Assembly (NCBI GenBank): GCA_965243615.1
Contig: CBDEVO010000003.1
Location: 4,402,001-4,466,000 of the forward strand
From: JAJEEA01 sp965243615
GTDB lineage: Bacteria; Acidobacteriota; Vicinamibacteria; Vicinamibacterales; UBA8438
Length of the DNA stretch: 64,000 nucleotides
Direction of reading: 5' to 3'
Under the pieces are notes generated by a model. The model was not told where the DNA came from and made no database searches. It worked only from the letters and a program-made list of their open reading frames with translations. This document shows positions 24,888 through 34,529 of this stretch, one piece after another (position 1 is the stretch's first letter; each line of letters begins with the position of its first letter). The position numbers and the translations under genes were made by a program.

Positions 24888-26924
24888 TCACGGCAACCTG
24901 TACGCGACGAGCGAAGGCACCTCGCCGCCCACCGTGACCGCGATGTACTGGCCACCGTCGAGCATGTAGCTCATCGGCGTGCCGATGGCGCCGCCCGGCA
25001 GGTCGACGGCGCCGCGCAGCTCGCCTGTCGCCTTGTCGTAGGCCACGAGCCGGGGACCGTCGTCGGTCCCGCCCGCGGTGAGCGTGTAGACGAGGAGGGT
25101 CCGGGTGACCAGCGGACCGTTCCGGCCCGCGTCGCCGCCCAGCGGGGGGAGGTCGAGGTCGCGCAGCCGGGGGTGGTTGCGGTACCGGTCGCCGTCACCG
25201 GTGGGCGTCATCCACCGGTGCTCGCCGGTGTGCATGTCGATGGCGGTCATGCGCGAGTACGGCGGCTTCCACAGCGGCAGCCCGCCGGGCATCTGCACCC
25301 GGCGTCGCAGGTTGCCTCCGCCGAGGTACGGCGCGCTCCCGCGGCTGAGAAGGTAGCGCAGGTTCGAATCGTCGGCCGCCTCGGGCTCGCGGAACCGCAT
25401 GACCGAGTGCAGGTTGCGCGACGGTACGTAGAGCAGGCCGGTCTCGGGGTCGACCGCCGCCCCGCCCCAGCTCGCGCCCCCGCCGGCGCTGGGACGAAAG
25501 ACGGTCCCCCGCAGCGAGAGCGGCGTGTAGAGCGGCCCGAGCCGGAAACCCTCCACCGCCTCCACCGCCATTCGGCGGATCTCCGGGGTGAAGTCCACGA
25601 GGTCGTCGAGCGTCGCCCCCTGGTACTCGAACGGGGCGGGGCGGGTGGGGAACGGCTGCGTCGGGGCCATCAGCTCGCCCTCGAGGTCGGTGTCGGTGGC
25701 CACCGGCCGCTCCTCGATGGGCCACACCGGCTCGCCCGTCACCCGGTCGAACACGTAGACGAACCCCTGCTTGGTGACCTGGGCGACGGCCTTCACCGGG
25801 CGTCCGTCCACCACGACGTCGATCAGGTTCGGGCCGGTGGGGTTGTCGTAGTCCCAGACCCCGTGGTGCACCATCTGGAAGTGCCACACGCGCTGGCCCG
25901 TCTCGAGGTCCACCGCGACTAGGCTCTCGGCGAACAGGTTGTCGCCGAGCCGATGGCCGCCGTAGTAGTCGGACGTCGGCGTGCTCGTCGGCAGGTAGAC
26001 GTAGCCGATCTCCGGATCCGCCGCGATGTTGCCCCAGACGTTGGTGTTCCCCGAGTAGCGCCACGCCTCGTTCAGCCACGTGTCGGCCCCGTAGGCGTCG
26101 GCGCTCTGGGGCACCATGTGGAAGTCCCAGCGGTGGCGCCCGGTCCGCGCGTCGTAGGCCCGCACGTAGCCCGGCGCGTTCTCGCGCCGGCTGAGGTAGT
26201 CGTGGACGGACGACCCCACGACGACGGTGTCCCCCACCACGAGGGGCGGAGACCGGGACGGCGGGGGCAGCCGGCTCGGGTTCTCGCGCGCCCGCGGCAG
26301 TCCCGCCTCGAGGCTGACGCCGCCGTCGTCGCCGAATCCGGCGGCGGGCAACCCCGTCGCCGCGTCTACGGCGGTGAGCCGGCCGTCGCCCGTCCCCCAG
26401 ATGACGTGGGCCTCGCCGCCGCCGTCCCAGTACGCCACCCCGCGGTGGTTCCAGGGGGCGGGCAGAGGTGGGCTGCCCCGCTCGTACACCCGGGGGTTGT
26501 AGACCCACACCGTCTCGCCGGTACGCGCGTCGACGGCCGCCGCCTGGTAGATCGGCGTCGCCAGATACAGGCGGCCGCCGGCCATGACCGGCGTGGCCGA
26601 GAGCCGGGCGATGCTCGGCCGGGTCACCCACCGCTCGGGATCGGCGGCCTCGAGCCGGTCGAACACCGTCGCGGCGGGGGCCAGCGCCACCCCCGACCCG
26701 CTCTCGACCGGCAGGTGCGCGTCGGCGCTGCGCCAGCGCCACGCCGGCTCGAGGGTGTCGAAGTTGTCGGCGTCGATCTGGTCCAGGGGCGCGTAGCGCG
26801 TGCCCTCGGGGTCGCCGGCGTACGAGCGCCACTCCCAGTCGGTCGTCTCCGGCTGCGCCGCGGCCGCGGCGGCCGACAGGCAGACCGCCGCCGTCACCGC
26901 CCCGAAGAATCGCTTCGTCGGCAC
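24888..26924 (-). CDS. secreted PQQ-dependent dehydrogenase (quinoprotein, glucose/alcohol dehydrogenase-like)
   Basis: 678 aa from a GTG at 26924 behind a strong GGAGGGAGGAG site. Signal peptide of about 25 residues, then an eight-bladed-propeller-type sequence with repeated DA.TG...W blades and the WDYD motif in MVHHGVWDYDNPTGPN, where the Asp acts in catalysis. The QQGFVYVFDR.TGEPVW-like segment is also typical. It would oxidise a sugar or alcohol in the periplasm and pass electrons to the respiratory chain. No CxxCH haem motif is present, so an external cytochrome c or quinone is needed. Substrate unknown. Confidence 0.9.
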   Translation of the reverse strand: MPTKRFFGAVTAAVCLSAAAAAAQPETTDWEWRSYAGDPEGTRYAPLDQIDADNFDTLEPAWRWRSADAHLPVESGSGVALAPAATVFDRLEAADPERWVTRPSIARLSATPVMAGGRLYLATPIYQAAAVDARTGETVWVYNPRVYERGSPPLPAPWNHRGVAYWDGGGEAHVIWGTGDGRLTAVDAATGLPAAGFGDDGGVSLEAGLPRARENPSRLPPPSRSPPLVVGDTVVVGSSVHDYLSRRENAPGYVRAYDARTGRHRWDFHMVPQSADAYGADTWLNEAWRYSGNTNVWGNIAADPEIGYVYLPTSTPTSDYYGGHRLGDNLFAESLVAVDLETGQRVWHFQMVHHGVWDYDNPTGPNLIDVVVDGRPVKAVAQVTKQGFVYVFDRVTGEPVWPIEERPVATDTDLEGELMAPTQPFPTRPAPFEYQGATLDDLVDFTPEIRRMAVEAVEGFRLGPLYTPLSLRGTVFRPSAGGGASWGGAAVDPETGLLYVPSRNLHSVMRFREPEAADDSNLRYLLSRGSAPYLGGGNLRRRVQMPGGLPLWKPPYSRMTAIDMHTGEHRWMTPTGDGDRYRNHPRLRDLDLPPLGGDAGRNGPLVTRTLLVYTLTAGGTDDGPRLVAYDKATGELRGAVDLPGGAIGTPMSYMLDGGQYIAVTVGGEVPSLVAYRLP

Positions 26925-26986
26925 CAGGCTCCTCCCTCCGTTGCGTCGCGAGCCGGGGCGCTGCCGACGCCCCGGCCCCGGCCCGA

Positions 26987-27817
26987 TCAGAAGAGGGCCG
27001 TCGGGCGGCGCTTCCAATCGGGCATGATGCCTTCCATCGTCCCGACGTGCGAGCCGGCCTGCGTCAGCAGGTGGTGCAGGTCGTTCCCGATGCTGATGAG
27101 GCTGAACCCCTGCTCGCGGAACTCCGCCACCCGGTCGGTGCCGAACAGGAACAGCCCGAGAATCACGTTGTTGCGCCGGGCCGCCGCCTTCAGCGCGTCG
27201 GTGGCCTCCTTCAGCTCGGGCGAGGTGTACATGTGCGGGAACTCGTACTTCTCGTAGAGCCCCATCGACATGCACAGGTCGTTCTGCCCCAGGAACAGGA
27301 TGTCGACGCCGGGCACCGCGGCGATGTCGTCGATGTTCCTGATGCAGTCCGCCGTCTCGACCTGCAGGGCGCAGATGATGTTGTCGTTGGCGGGGCCGGC
27401 GTAGCCGAGCAGCCCCGCCTTGTTCATGCTGCGTTGCGGGAAGTACACGGAGCGCGTCCCCGCCGTCGGGTAGCGCGTGCAGCTCACCGCCTGGCGGGCC
27501 TCGTCGGCGTTGTTGATGTAGGGCACGAGAACGCCGTCGGACCCCACGTCCAGCGCCTGCTGGATGCCCGCCCGGTCGCCGTAGCCGGTCACCCGCACCA
27601 GCGACTTCGCGCCGCCGCTGGCGATGCCCCCGACCATCGTGGACAGCGTCTCGTACCCCATCGGGCCGTGCTGCGAGTCGATGAGCAGCCAGTCGTAGCC
27701 GCTGTGGGCGAGCTGCTCGACCGCGGTCACGCTGTGCGAATTGATGAACAGGCCCATCTTCGGCTGGTTGTTCCGCAGTGCGGCCTTGAACTCTGCACCG
27801 GTCAGACTGTCGCTCAT
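26987..27817 (-). CDS. HpcH/HpaI-family aldolase (cytoplasmic)
   Basis: 276 aa class II, metal-dependent 2-oxo-acid aldolase family. Catalytic His in LLIDSQHGP, Arg in LVRVTGYGD, and the metal ligands Glu in ALQVETADCI and Asp in FLGQNDLCMS are all present. The ATG at 27817 has GAGGAGAG upstream; an open extension to 27892 lacks homology. No signal peptide, in contrast to the second aldolase at 43605-44741. Located 62 nt upstream of the PQQ dehydrogenase gene, same strand, so probably one transcript. The natural substrate is not evident. Confidence 0.88.
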   Translation of the reverse strand: MSDSLTGAEFKAALRNNQPKMGLFINSHSVTAVEQLAHSGYDWLLIDSQHGPMGYETLSTMVGGIASGGAKSLVRVTGYGDRAGIQQALDVGSDGVLVPYINNADEARQAVSCTRYPTAGTRSVYFPQRSMNKAGLLGYAGPANDNIICALQVETADCIRNIDDIAAVPGVDILFLGQNDLCMSMGLYEKYEFPHMYTSPELKEATDALKAAARRNNVILGLFLFGTDRVAEFREQGFSLISIGNDLHHLLTQAGSHVGTMEGIMPDWKRRPTALF

Positions 27818-28001
27818 GTAGCTCCTCTCCTCTGAATCGTCGATCCGGGCGTACGCGACCACACGACGCGTGTCGATCGCCCGGCCGTCCATCGCAAACC
27901 GCTGGAGTATACCCGGCGGCGCCGCCCCGCGGGACGAAAACCGTCCGGATCGGACCCAGGCGTTCCCGGGCGCGCCGCAGCCGGCCTCGAGGGTGATGAG
28001 G

Positions 28002-31000
28002 TCAGTACCGGAACAGATACTGGATCTTGGTGAAGACGGCGCGGTTCGTCTGCAGGTAGCCGCGGTCGATGACGTTGACCTGGTCGTCGTAGAACCGCTC
28101 GTGCTGCTGGTAGTGATCGTCGTACCCGATGTAGAAGGCGGTCCCCGAGTTGACGCGGTAGGTGGCGAGGAAGTTGAGCGCGATCTTCCCGTCCCAGGTG
28201 TTGAACTCGGTGATGTTGCGGAGGGCGAGCCGGTCGGTGACCTGGTAGGTGTTGAGGGCGCGGAAGATGTTCACGTTGAAGACCTCGCCGTCCTCTCTCC
28301 GCTCCCCGTCGTTCAGCCCGGCCACGAAGAGGCCCAGCGGATCCGTGAACCGGCTGGTGGTGATGTTGATGTTGGTGGCGAAGCGCGACACCGGCCGGAA
28401 GTTGATGAACGTGCGGAAGCCGCTCTCGCGCCCGAGAAACGCGTTCGCCCCGTCGAAGTAGACCTCGTCCCCCCAGTCGAAACCGGTGCCGAACGACAGT
28501 ATGCGGCTCGTGTTGACGTTGCCGAACATCCGATAGCGGCGCTTGTCGAAGTCGATCCCGTAGTAGCGCTCCATGTCCTGGTCGACGTCGAAGCTGTAGC
28601 GGATGTTCTTCGCGAAGTTGGCGCTGACTCCGGCCCGGAAGTTCTCGTCCTCGAGCACCTGGTCGAAGTTGTAGTTGCGGCCGTAGCGGACCTCGGGCCC
28701 CCAGCTGATGACCCAGCTCTGCGGCCACCACTCGTACTCGAGTTGAGCCTCGGTCTCGCGCTGATCGGTCCGGCGCACGAAACCGACGTCGGTCCGGAAG
28801 TCGGGCGACAGCGCGAACGAGTCGATCGAGTAGCTCAGGTTGCGGCCCCGCTTCCGGAAACCGAAGTCCATCGCGTAGCCGCCGCACGTGGCCGGCCCTT
28901 CGGGGTCCGAAGCCGCCGTGGATGGGCACGGATTGGTTTGGGGACCGCTCTGCGCCAACCGCCGATCGGTGCCGAAGGCCCGGAAACCCAGTTGGTGGGT
29001 CGCGCCGATCCGGAAGTTGCTGTCCGCGCCGACGAGGCGGCTGTACCCGTCGAGGAACTCCCGGTCGGTGACGATTGCCCCGATGAACGACTCGGAGTAG
29101 AGGTCGTAGCGGGCCCGGCCCACGAACGTCTGGGCCGACTGACCGAACGCCGGGTCCAGTCGGTCGTCCACGCCCAGGCTGGCCCCCTCGTCGCTGGCGA
29201 ACAGCACCCCCAGGGTGGTCTTGCCGGCCTTGCCGGTCAGCTTCGCCCCGTACTGCGGATCGACGATCGTGCGCGTATGCACCACGGTGACCGGCGCCTG
29301 GATCTGGAAGATCTCGGCCCCTTCCAGGAAGAACGGGCGCAGCTCCGGGTAGAAAAGGGCGAAGCGCTGGTTCACCTCGACCTGCGGGCGGTCCGACTCG
29401 ATCTGCGAGAAGTCGGGGTTGAGGGTGAAGTCGGCGATGAGGTTCGGGGTCACGCCGTACTTGAAGTTGGCCCCGAACTCGGGCTGCGCCTCGCCATCGA
29501 CGAGCTGCCCCGCCGCCTCGTCGAACGTGCCGTAGCGGAACGCGGTGAAGGTCGGCTGCATCTCGAGGTTGCGGCTCGTCGACAAGCCGGTCATCCCGTC
29601 GAGGACGCCCATCTGCGGCAGGAACCCGGCGATGTCGCGCGACACCGGCGACCAGACGATCGTCTCGTCCTTGCCCCGGATGCGGCGAACGATCTGGAAC
29701 CCCCACGTGTGCGGCGCGCCGCCGGGCCGCGCCGGATACCGCAGGCTCTTGAACGGGATCGCCATCTCGGCCGTGTACCCGTCCCCCACGGGCTGGCCGC
29801 CGCTCGTGAAGAGGGCGTCCCACGACCGGTCGCCGCGCGGGATCCCGCCGCGGCCCCCGCCGCCGAACCCGCCGCCGCCGAACCCGCCCCGCCGGCCGCC
29901 CACGATCGAGTCGCCCTGAACGCCGTAGCCGTTCACCGAGAACACGTAGGCGCGCTGCTGGTCGAGGAACGTGTCGAAGTAGACCGAGATCGTGTCGTCG
30001 CCGAAGCCCGCCCGATCGCGGTCGACGCGATTCGCCCGCATGATGCCCGGGTCCTCGTACTTGGCATGGAAGGCCAGGTACAGATTCGAGTCGTCGTACG
30101 CGAGATAGACGTCGGTGTCCTCGGTCGCGGGCGCGCCGTCCTGCGGCTCGCGCTGGACGAACTCGGTGATGCGTGCCGCGTTGCTCCAGACCGCGTCGTC
30201 GAGCAGGCCGTCGACGGTCGGCGGGGTCGTGGTCCGCCGCGGCCGCACCGTCACCCGGCCGGTGAGCACGCCAGCGTTTCCGGCCGGCGCCGACGCGCCG
30301 AAACCGACCGCCTCGGCCGCCGGGTTCGTGTCGGTCCCCTCGAACGAACCCCTCGCCGCTCCGGCCGCGGACCGGCCGCCGAGCCCGCCGCCGCCCCGGG
30401 CTCGAGACGGGTTCGGCATCGCCGGCCGCCCGTCCGGAGCCCGTGCGACCGGCCCGCGAACGTCCCGGGCCGGCGCCGCCGGGCGAACGAGGCGGGTCAG
30501 GCCGTCCGCGACCTCTGCCACGACGCGATCCTGCAAGAGGAACAGGTCGTCGGCGGGCCCATCGACCTTGGCGACCTCTCGGGGAACCCCGGTCTCGACG
30601 TCGGTGATCCGCGCGATGATCCGCACCTGGTCGTGCAGCCGTTGGAACCCGCCCCCGACGAGCCACGAGACACCGGCCACGCGCGCGCGATCTCGAGCCC
30701 ACCTCTCGTTGTCCGGGGCTTTCGCGGCAGCCCCGGCGCCGGCGGCCCCACCGAACAGCGACTGCCGGTCGACGACGGTCAGATAGCCCAGTCGGTCCAC
30801 GCCGGAAACGACCGTCTCCGCAATCCCGATCCCCAACCAGTCGTCCTCGGGTCGAGCCGAGACGTTCGCGAACGGGACCACCGCCACGGCGGTCGCGGCG
30901 GGTTCCACCGAGCTCGCCAGGTCACCGAATGCGGCGGGTTGGGCGTGCGTGCTTCGTGCGGGCACGGCCGCCGCCGCGACCGCGACCATGACCGCGACGG

Positions 31001-31031
31001 CACCGGGCAAGAGCGACGTCTGTGAACGCAT
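28002..31031 (-). CDS. outer-membrane DUF5916-type protein with TolB/FlgO-like and CBM9-like N-terminal domains
   Basis: 1009 aa. Signal peptide (about 35 aa); residues ~45-185 look like the TolB-like/FlgO domain (AVVPFANVSARPEDDWLGIGIAE, WLVGGGFQ, VRIIARITDVETG); a Gly/Ala linker; a CBM9/DOMON-like beta-sandwich at about 265-400 (PTVDGLLDDAVWSNA, FHAKYEDPG); then the DUF5916 region, rich in aromatic beta-strands and ending in F-R-Y like an outer-membrane barrel. The ATG at 31031 has GGAG upstream. The fusion to the TolB-like domain is uncommon in my experience. Likely a surface protein binding glycans or peptides; the function of DUF5916 is not known. Confidence 0.8.
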   Translation of the reverse strand: MRSQTSLLPGAVAVMVAVAAAAVPARSTHAQPAAFGDLASSVEPAATAVAVVPFANVSARPEDDWLGIGIAETVVSGVDRLGYLTVVDRQSLFGGAAGAGAAAKAPDNERWARDRARVAGVSWLVGGGFQRLHDQVRIIARITDVETGVPREVAKVDGPADDLFLLQDRVVAEVADGLTRLVRPAAPARDVRGPVARAPDGRPAMPNPSRARGGGGLGGRSAAGAARGSFEGTDTNPAAEAVGFGASAPAGNAGVLTGRVTVRPRRTTTPPTVDGLLDDAVWSNAARITEFVQREPQDGAPATEDTDVYLAYDDSNLYLAFHAKYEDPGIMRANRVDRDRAGFGDDTISVYFDTFLDQQRAYVFSVNGYGVQGDSIVGGRRGGFGGGGFGGGGRGGIPRGDRSWDALFTSGGQPVGDGYTAEMAIPFKSLRYPARPGGAPHTWGFQIVRRIRGKDETIVWSPVSRDIAGFLPQMGVLDGMTGLSTSRNLEMQPTFTAFRYGTFDEAAGQLVDGEAQPEFGANFKYGVTPNLIADFTLNPDFSQIESDRPQVEVNQRFALFYPELRPFFLEGAEIFQIQAPVTVVHTRTIVDPQYGAKLTGKAGKTTLGVLFASDEGASLGVDDRLDPAFGQSAQTFVGRARYDLYSESFIGAIVTDREFLDGYSRLVGADSNFRIGATHQLGFRAFGTDRRLAQSGPQTNPCPSTAASDPEGPATCGGYAMDFGFRKRGRNLSYSIDSFALSPDFRTDVGFVRRTDQRETEAQLEYEWWPQSWVISWGPEVRYGRNYNFDQVLEDENFRAGVSANFAKNIRYSFDVDQDMERYYGIDFDKRRYRMFGNVNTSRILSFGTGFDWGDEVYFDGANAFLGRESGFRTFINFRPVSRFATNINITTSRFTDPLGLFVAGLNDGERREDGEVFNVNIFRALNTYQVTDRLALRNITEFNTWDGKIALNFLATYRVNSGTAFYIGYDDHYQQHERFYDDQVNVIDRGYLQTNRAVFTKIQYLFRY

Positions 31032-31227
31032 CGTCCCACTCCACAACTACGTTCCTCATGCCGTTCTCGGGGACCATACGGCCCACTCCCTACTTCAAGA
31101 GACGCCTCTGAGCATCCGGGCATTTCACCGGTCGAGCGAGTTCTCGATCGCGTTTTCCCGGCTTCCCCGGCCCGCCTCCCGGAGGTCGATTGGATTCGTG
31201 GGAGCGCCCCGAAGGCAGGGAGCCTCG

Positions 31228-33207
31228 TCAATCTCGAGCGGGGGCCGGTGTTCGGCCGAGCAGCTCCCGGACGTCCACCCGCCAGAGGTTCGCGGCCGTC
31301 TCCGTCAGGCTGTACACGAGTCCCGAGCCGTCCGGCAGCCAGTCGAAACCGGTGACGTCGCCCTCGCTGGTGAGCCGAGTCACCGCCCCGCCGGCGGCAA
31401 GCATCACGTGCAGCTCGCGGTCGGGCGCCTCGCCCGAGAGGAAGGCCACGCGGGTCCCGTCCGGCGACCAGCGCGGCTGCGTCTCGTCCCCGGCGGCGGT
31501 GGTCAGCCGCGTGCTCGCGCCGCCGCGGGTGGGAACGACGTGGAGGTCGAACCCCGCCCCGTCGTGCGCCTGATAGACGATGCGAGCGCCGTCCGGCGAG
31601 TAGTCCATGCGGGCGCTGTAACCGCCGCGGGTGAGCTGCCGGGGCGCGCCGCCGTCCACGGGCGCCCGCCACACCTGCTCCTGGCCGTCGGCCCCCGGCG
31701 ACCGGAACAGCAGCGAGCCGCCGTCGGGATGCCACCGGGGAGCCGGCGCCGCGCCTCGAGTGGTGAGGCGCCGCGGGTCGCCGCCGCCCGGCGCGACGAG
31801 CCAGATCTCCGACGGACCGCCGGCGCGGTTGGAGGCGAAGGCCAGGGTCATGCCATCGGGCGACCACACGGGATCGACGTCGCGCCCGGGATGCACCGTC
31901 ACCTGCGTCGCCTCCCCGCCTTCCGCCGGCACGATCCAGATGTCGCTGTTACCGCTCCGCCCGGACTCGAACGCGATGAACCCGCCGTCGGGCGACCACC
32001 GCGGGGCCGCAGCCCCGCCGGGACTCGCGGTGAGCCGTCGAGGCGCGCCACCGCCGGTTGCGACAACGCGCAGGGCGCGGGCGCCCGAGCGGCCCGCGAG
32101 GTACGCGACCTCCGTCCCGTCCGGGGACACGTCCGGCTCCAGCGCGGCCTCCGGGCCGGACGTGAGGGCGGTCGCCGGTCCCCCGTCGACCGGGATCGTC
32201 CACAGCCACCTCCGGCTCGAGGCGAGGCTGAACACCAGCGCCGACCCGTCGGCGGACCAACGCGGAAACCCTTCCTCCGCCGGGTCGTCGGTCACCTGCC
32301 ACGCCGCGCCCCCGTCCGCGCGCGCGATCCAGACGTCGGCCCGGTCGTCGCGTATCGAGCGGAACGCCACCCAGCGGCCGTCCGGCGACCACCGGGGCCG
32401 CTGGTCGTTACCCGGCCCTTCCGTCAGCGCGAGGTCCCGTTCCCCGTCCCGGGACGTCACCCAGACATCGGGAGTGCCGTTGCGGTTCGAGACGAAGACG
32501 AGCCGCCCGCCGTCCGGCGACCACTCGACCTGACCCTGCGCCCCCGGCGCCGTCGTCAGCCGCCGGCCCTCGCCCCCCGCCGCCGGCGCCATCCGGACGT
32601 GGCGGGCGCCGCCTTCGGTCGACACGAACGCGATCGTCCGGCCGTCGGGCGACCAACGCGCCCAGTTGACCCCGGCACCGCTCGTCGTCAACCGGACCGG
32701 CGGGCCGTCACCGGCCGCCGGAACCGTCCAGAGGTCGATCCGGCCCTCGAGATTGCTCGAATAGAGAACGGCGGACCCGTCGGGAGACCACTGCGGATCG
32801 CGCACGCGGCCCGGACCGGAGGTCATCCGCACCGGATCGCCGCCGGCTGCCGGCACGATCCAGAGGTCGGCGGGTCCCTCGCGGCCGGAGACGTAGGCGA
32901 GCCGGGAGCCATCGGGCGACCACGCGGGAGCCGTCAGGAAGTCGTGCCCGCCCGTCAGCAGGGTCGCGTCGCCGCCGCCGAGCGGCACCGCCCACAGCCC
33001 GAGCGTCCGGCCCCGGTCGGACACGAACGCGACGCGGGAGCCGTCGGGCGCCACCACCACGTCGCGGTCGACGGCGGCGCCGCCGGTGAGGGCGGCCCGA
33101 GGCAGCTCGACCGCGTCGAAGCCCTCCCCGTCGGGCGGCGGGGCCGGCGTCTCGGCGCACGCCGAAATCGTCAACAGCAACGCGGCAAGCGGGGGCAGGC
33201 GTTCCAT
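31228..33207 (-). CDS. lipoprotein with fourteen PD40/TolB-type beta-propeller repeats
   Basis: 659 aa. The signal peptide ends in a lipobox with Cys17 (LTISAC). From residue ~45 to 640 the motif WSPDG or a variant occurs fourteen times at roughly 43-residue spacing, each followed by a beta-strand (LAFVSNR-like) and DLWIVPA.GG. Fourteen blades fit two seven-bladed propellers in tandem. TolB-like propellers bind peptides or partner proteins in the periplasm; a peptidase or other catalytic domain is absent. It lies 196 nt upstream of the DUF5916 gene on the same strand. Confidence 0.88.
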   Translation of the reverse strand: MERLPPLAALLLTISACAETPAPPPDGEGFDAVELPRAALTGGAAVDRDVVVAPDGSRVAFVSDRGRTLGLWAVPLGGGDATLLTGGHDFLTAPAWSPDGSRLAYVSGREGPADLWIVPAAGGDPVRMTSGPGRVRDPQWSPDGSAVLYSSNLEGRIDLWTVPAAGDGPPVRLTTSGAGVNWARWSPDGRTIAFVSTEGGARHVRMAPAAGGEGRRLTTAPGAQGQVEWSPDGGRLVFVSNRNGTPDVWVTSRDGERDLALTEGPGNDQRPRWSPDGRWVAFRSIRDDRADVWIARADGGAAWQVTDDPAEEGFPRWSADGSALVFSLASSRRWLWTIPVDGGPATALTSGPEAALEPDVSPDGTEVAYLAGRSGARALRVVATGGGAPRRLTASPGGAAAPRWSPDGGFIAFESGRSGNSDIWIVPAEGGEATQVTVHPGRDVDPVWSPDGMTLAFASNRAGGPSEIWLVAPGGGDPRRLTTRGAAPAPRWHPDGGSLLFRSPGADGQEQVWRAPVDGGAPRQLTRGGYSARMDYSPDGARIVYQAHDGAGFDLHVVPTRGGASTRLTTAAGDETQPRWSPDGTRVAFLSGEAPDRELHVMLAAGGAVTRLTSEGDVTGFDWLPDGSGLVYSLTETAANLWRVDVRELLGRTPAPARD

Positions 33208-33455
33208 GGAAGGCCGGCCGGACGCCGGGAGCGCAGCCCCCGCCGTTCGGGGACGAAGCCGTCCGCACCGTCGGACTCGCCGTCAGGCCCGACGGCACGC
33301 ATCCCGGCCGACGGCTGATTCCGTGCGACCCGGCAAGCGGGTCAAGCCGGACGCACCGGCGGCGCTTCCGCCGCGTTCGGCGACTCAGGACACCTGACCG
33401 TCGCGGCTACGGCCAATCTGACCAAATCGCGATTGGCTCCCCGTCCGCTCCCGCG

Positions 33456-34484
33456 CTACCCCAGCAGCTCGAGTAGCGCCCCCGACACGGTGTCCGGGCG
33501 TTGCACCGGGAGGTCGTGCCCCGCCCCCTCGACGATGCGCCGGGCCACGAGATTGGTGAACCGGCTCCGGTCGCCGGACGGGTCGGCCGACGGCCGCCCG
33601 AAGCCGCTCGCATCGCCCCGCAAGACGATGGCCGACACCGTGATCCGCGGCCGCTCGGCGAGCTGCCGCTCCACCTCGAGAAAGCGCTCCTCGCCGGGGG
33701 CGTTGAGGTGCCGGTGACGGTACGAGTGGATGACGATGTCGACGAAGTCGGGGTTGTCGAACGAGGGGGCGGAGCGCTCGTACGCCTCGTCCGTGTAGTC
33801 CCACCCCGGCGACCACGTCTCCCACAGGTATCGGACGATGTCGTGCCGGTTCGCCTCGAGGCCGCGCACGCCGTTCTCGGTGTTGAAGTACCACTGGTAC
33901 CAGAGCCGCGCCTCGCGCGCGGCCGAGCCGGGGCCGCCAGGGTTGACGGTGTCCTGCACCGAGTAGCCGTTGACCGCCACCTGCGCCCGCACGCGCTCGG
34001 GGTGCAGGATCGAGGTGATGCAGGCGGCCCGGTTGCCCCAGTCGAAGCCGGCGAGCGCCACCCGCTCGAGCCCGAGGGCGTCGGCGAAGTCCACCACGTC
34101 CTGGGCGATCGCGGCCTGCTCGGCCATGCGCGGCGCGTCGGGATCGAGGAACCGCGTCGTGCCGTACCCGCGCAGGTACGGCACGAGCACCCGATACCCC
34201 GCCTCGGCGAGCGGCGGTGCGACCCCGTCCCACGAGCGGATGTCGTAGGGAAACCCGTGCAGCAGGACGATGGGGAACCCCTCGGCGGGCCCGTGCTCCT
34301 CGTAGCCGATCTCGAGCACCGGCGTCCGCACCGACCGCACCGCCGGACCTGCCGCGGGCTGGCCCGCCGCGCGCGCCTCGCCGCCGCCCCCGCGTGCTGC
34401 GGCGGTACCGCCGGTCGCGGCGGTCACCCCGGCCGCGGCCACACCGGCCTGCTTCAGGAAGTCTCGTCGAGTCTGGCTCATCAT
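33456..34484 (-). CDS. Tat-exported alpha/beta hydrolase (epoxide hydrolase/dehalogenase-like)
   Basis: 342 aa. N-terminal twin-arginine signal TRRDFLKQ, then an alpha/beta hydrolase with oxyanion motif LLHGFPYD, nucleophile elbow AGFDWGNRA with Asp as nucleophile (as in epoxide hydrolases and haloalkane dehalogenases, rather than Ser), and C-terminal His in EGAGHDLP. The Asp nucleophile rules out a simple esterase. A periplasmic hydrolase acting on epoxides, halides or small esters; substrate unknown. Two ATGs in a row (34484, 34481) may start it. 45 nt downstream of the PhoD-like gene. Confidence 0.88.
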   Translation of the reverse strand: MMSQTRRDFLKQAGVAAAGVTAATGGTAAARGGGGEARAAGQPAAGPAVRSVRTPVLEIGYEEHGPAEGFPIVLLHGFPYDIRSWDGVAPPLAEAGYRVLVPYLRGYGTTRFLDPDAPRMAEQAAIAQDVVDFADALGLERVALAGFDWGNRAACITSILHPERVRAQVAVNGYSVQDTVNPGGPGSAAREARLWYQWYFNTENGVRGLEANRHDIVRYLWETWSPGWDYTDEAYERSAPSFDNPDFVDIVIHSYRHRHLNAPGEERFLEVERQLAERPRITVSAIVLRGDASGFGRPSADPSGDRSRFTNLVARRIVEGAGHDLPVQRPDTVSGALLELLG

Positions 34485-34529
34485 GTTCCTCCAACGGCCC
34501 GGCGACGCGGCGATTGGACAGCGCCGTCC

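Noticed and set aside
27870..31025. 1051-codon plus-strand frame over the DUF5916 gene
   Set aside because: Antisense shadow; composition rich in Val, Arg, Asp and Glu without motifs.
31300..33000. Regularly spaced ~130-bp similarity that could suggest a CRISPR-like array
   Set aside because: It is the coding periodicity of PD40 blades; no short identical repeats with unique spacers. No CRISPR array was seen anywhere.
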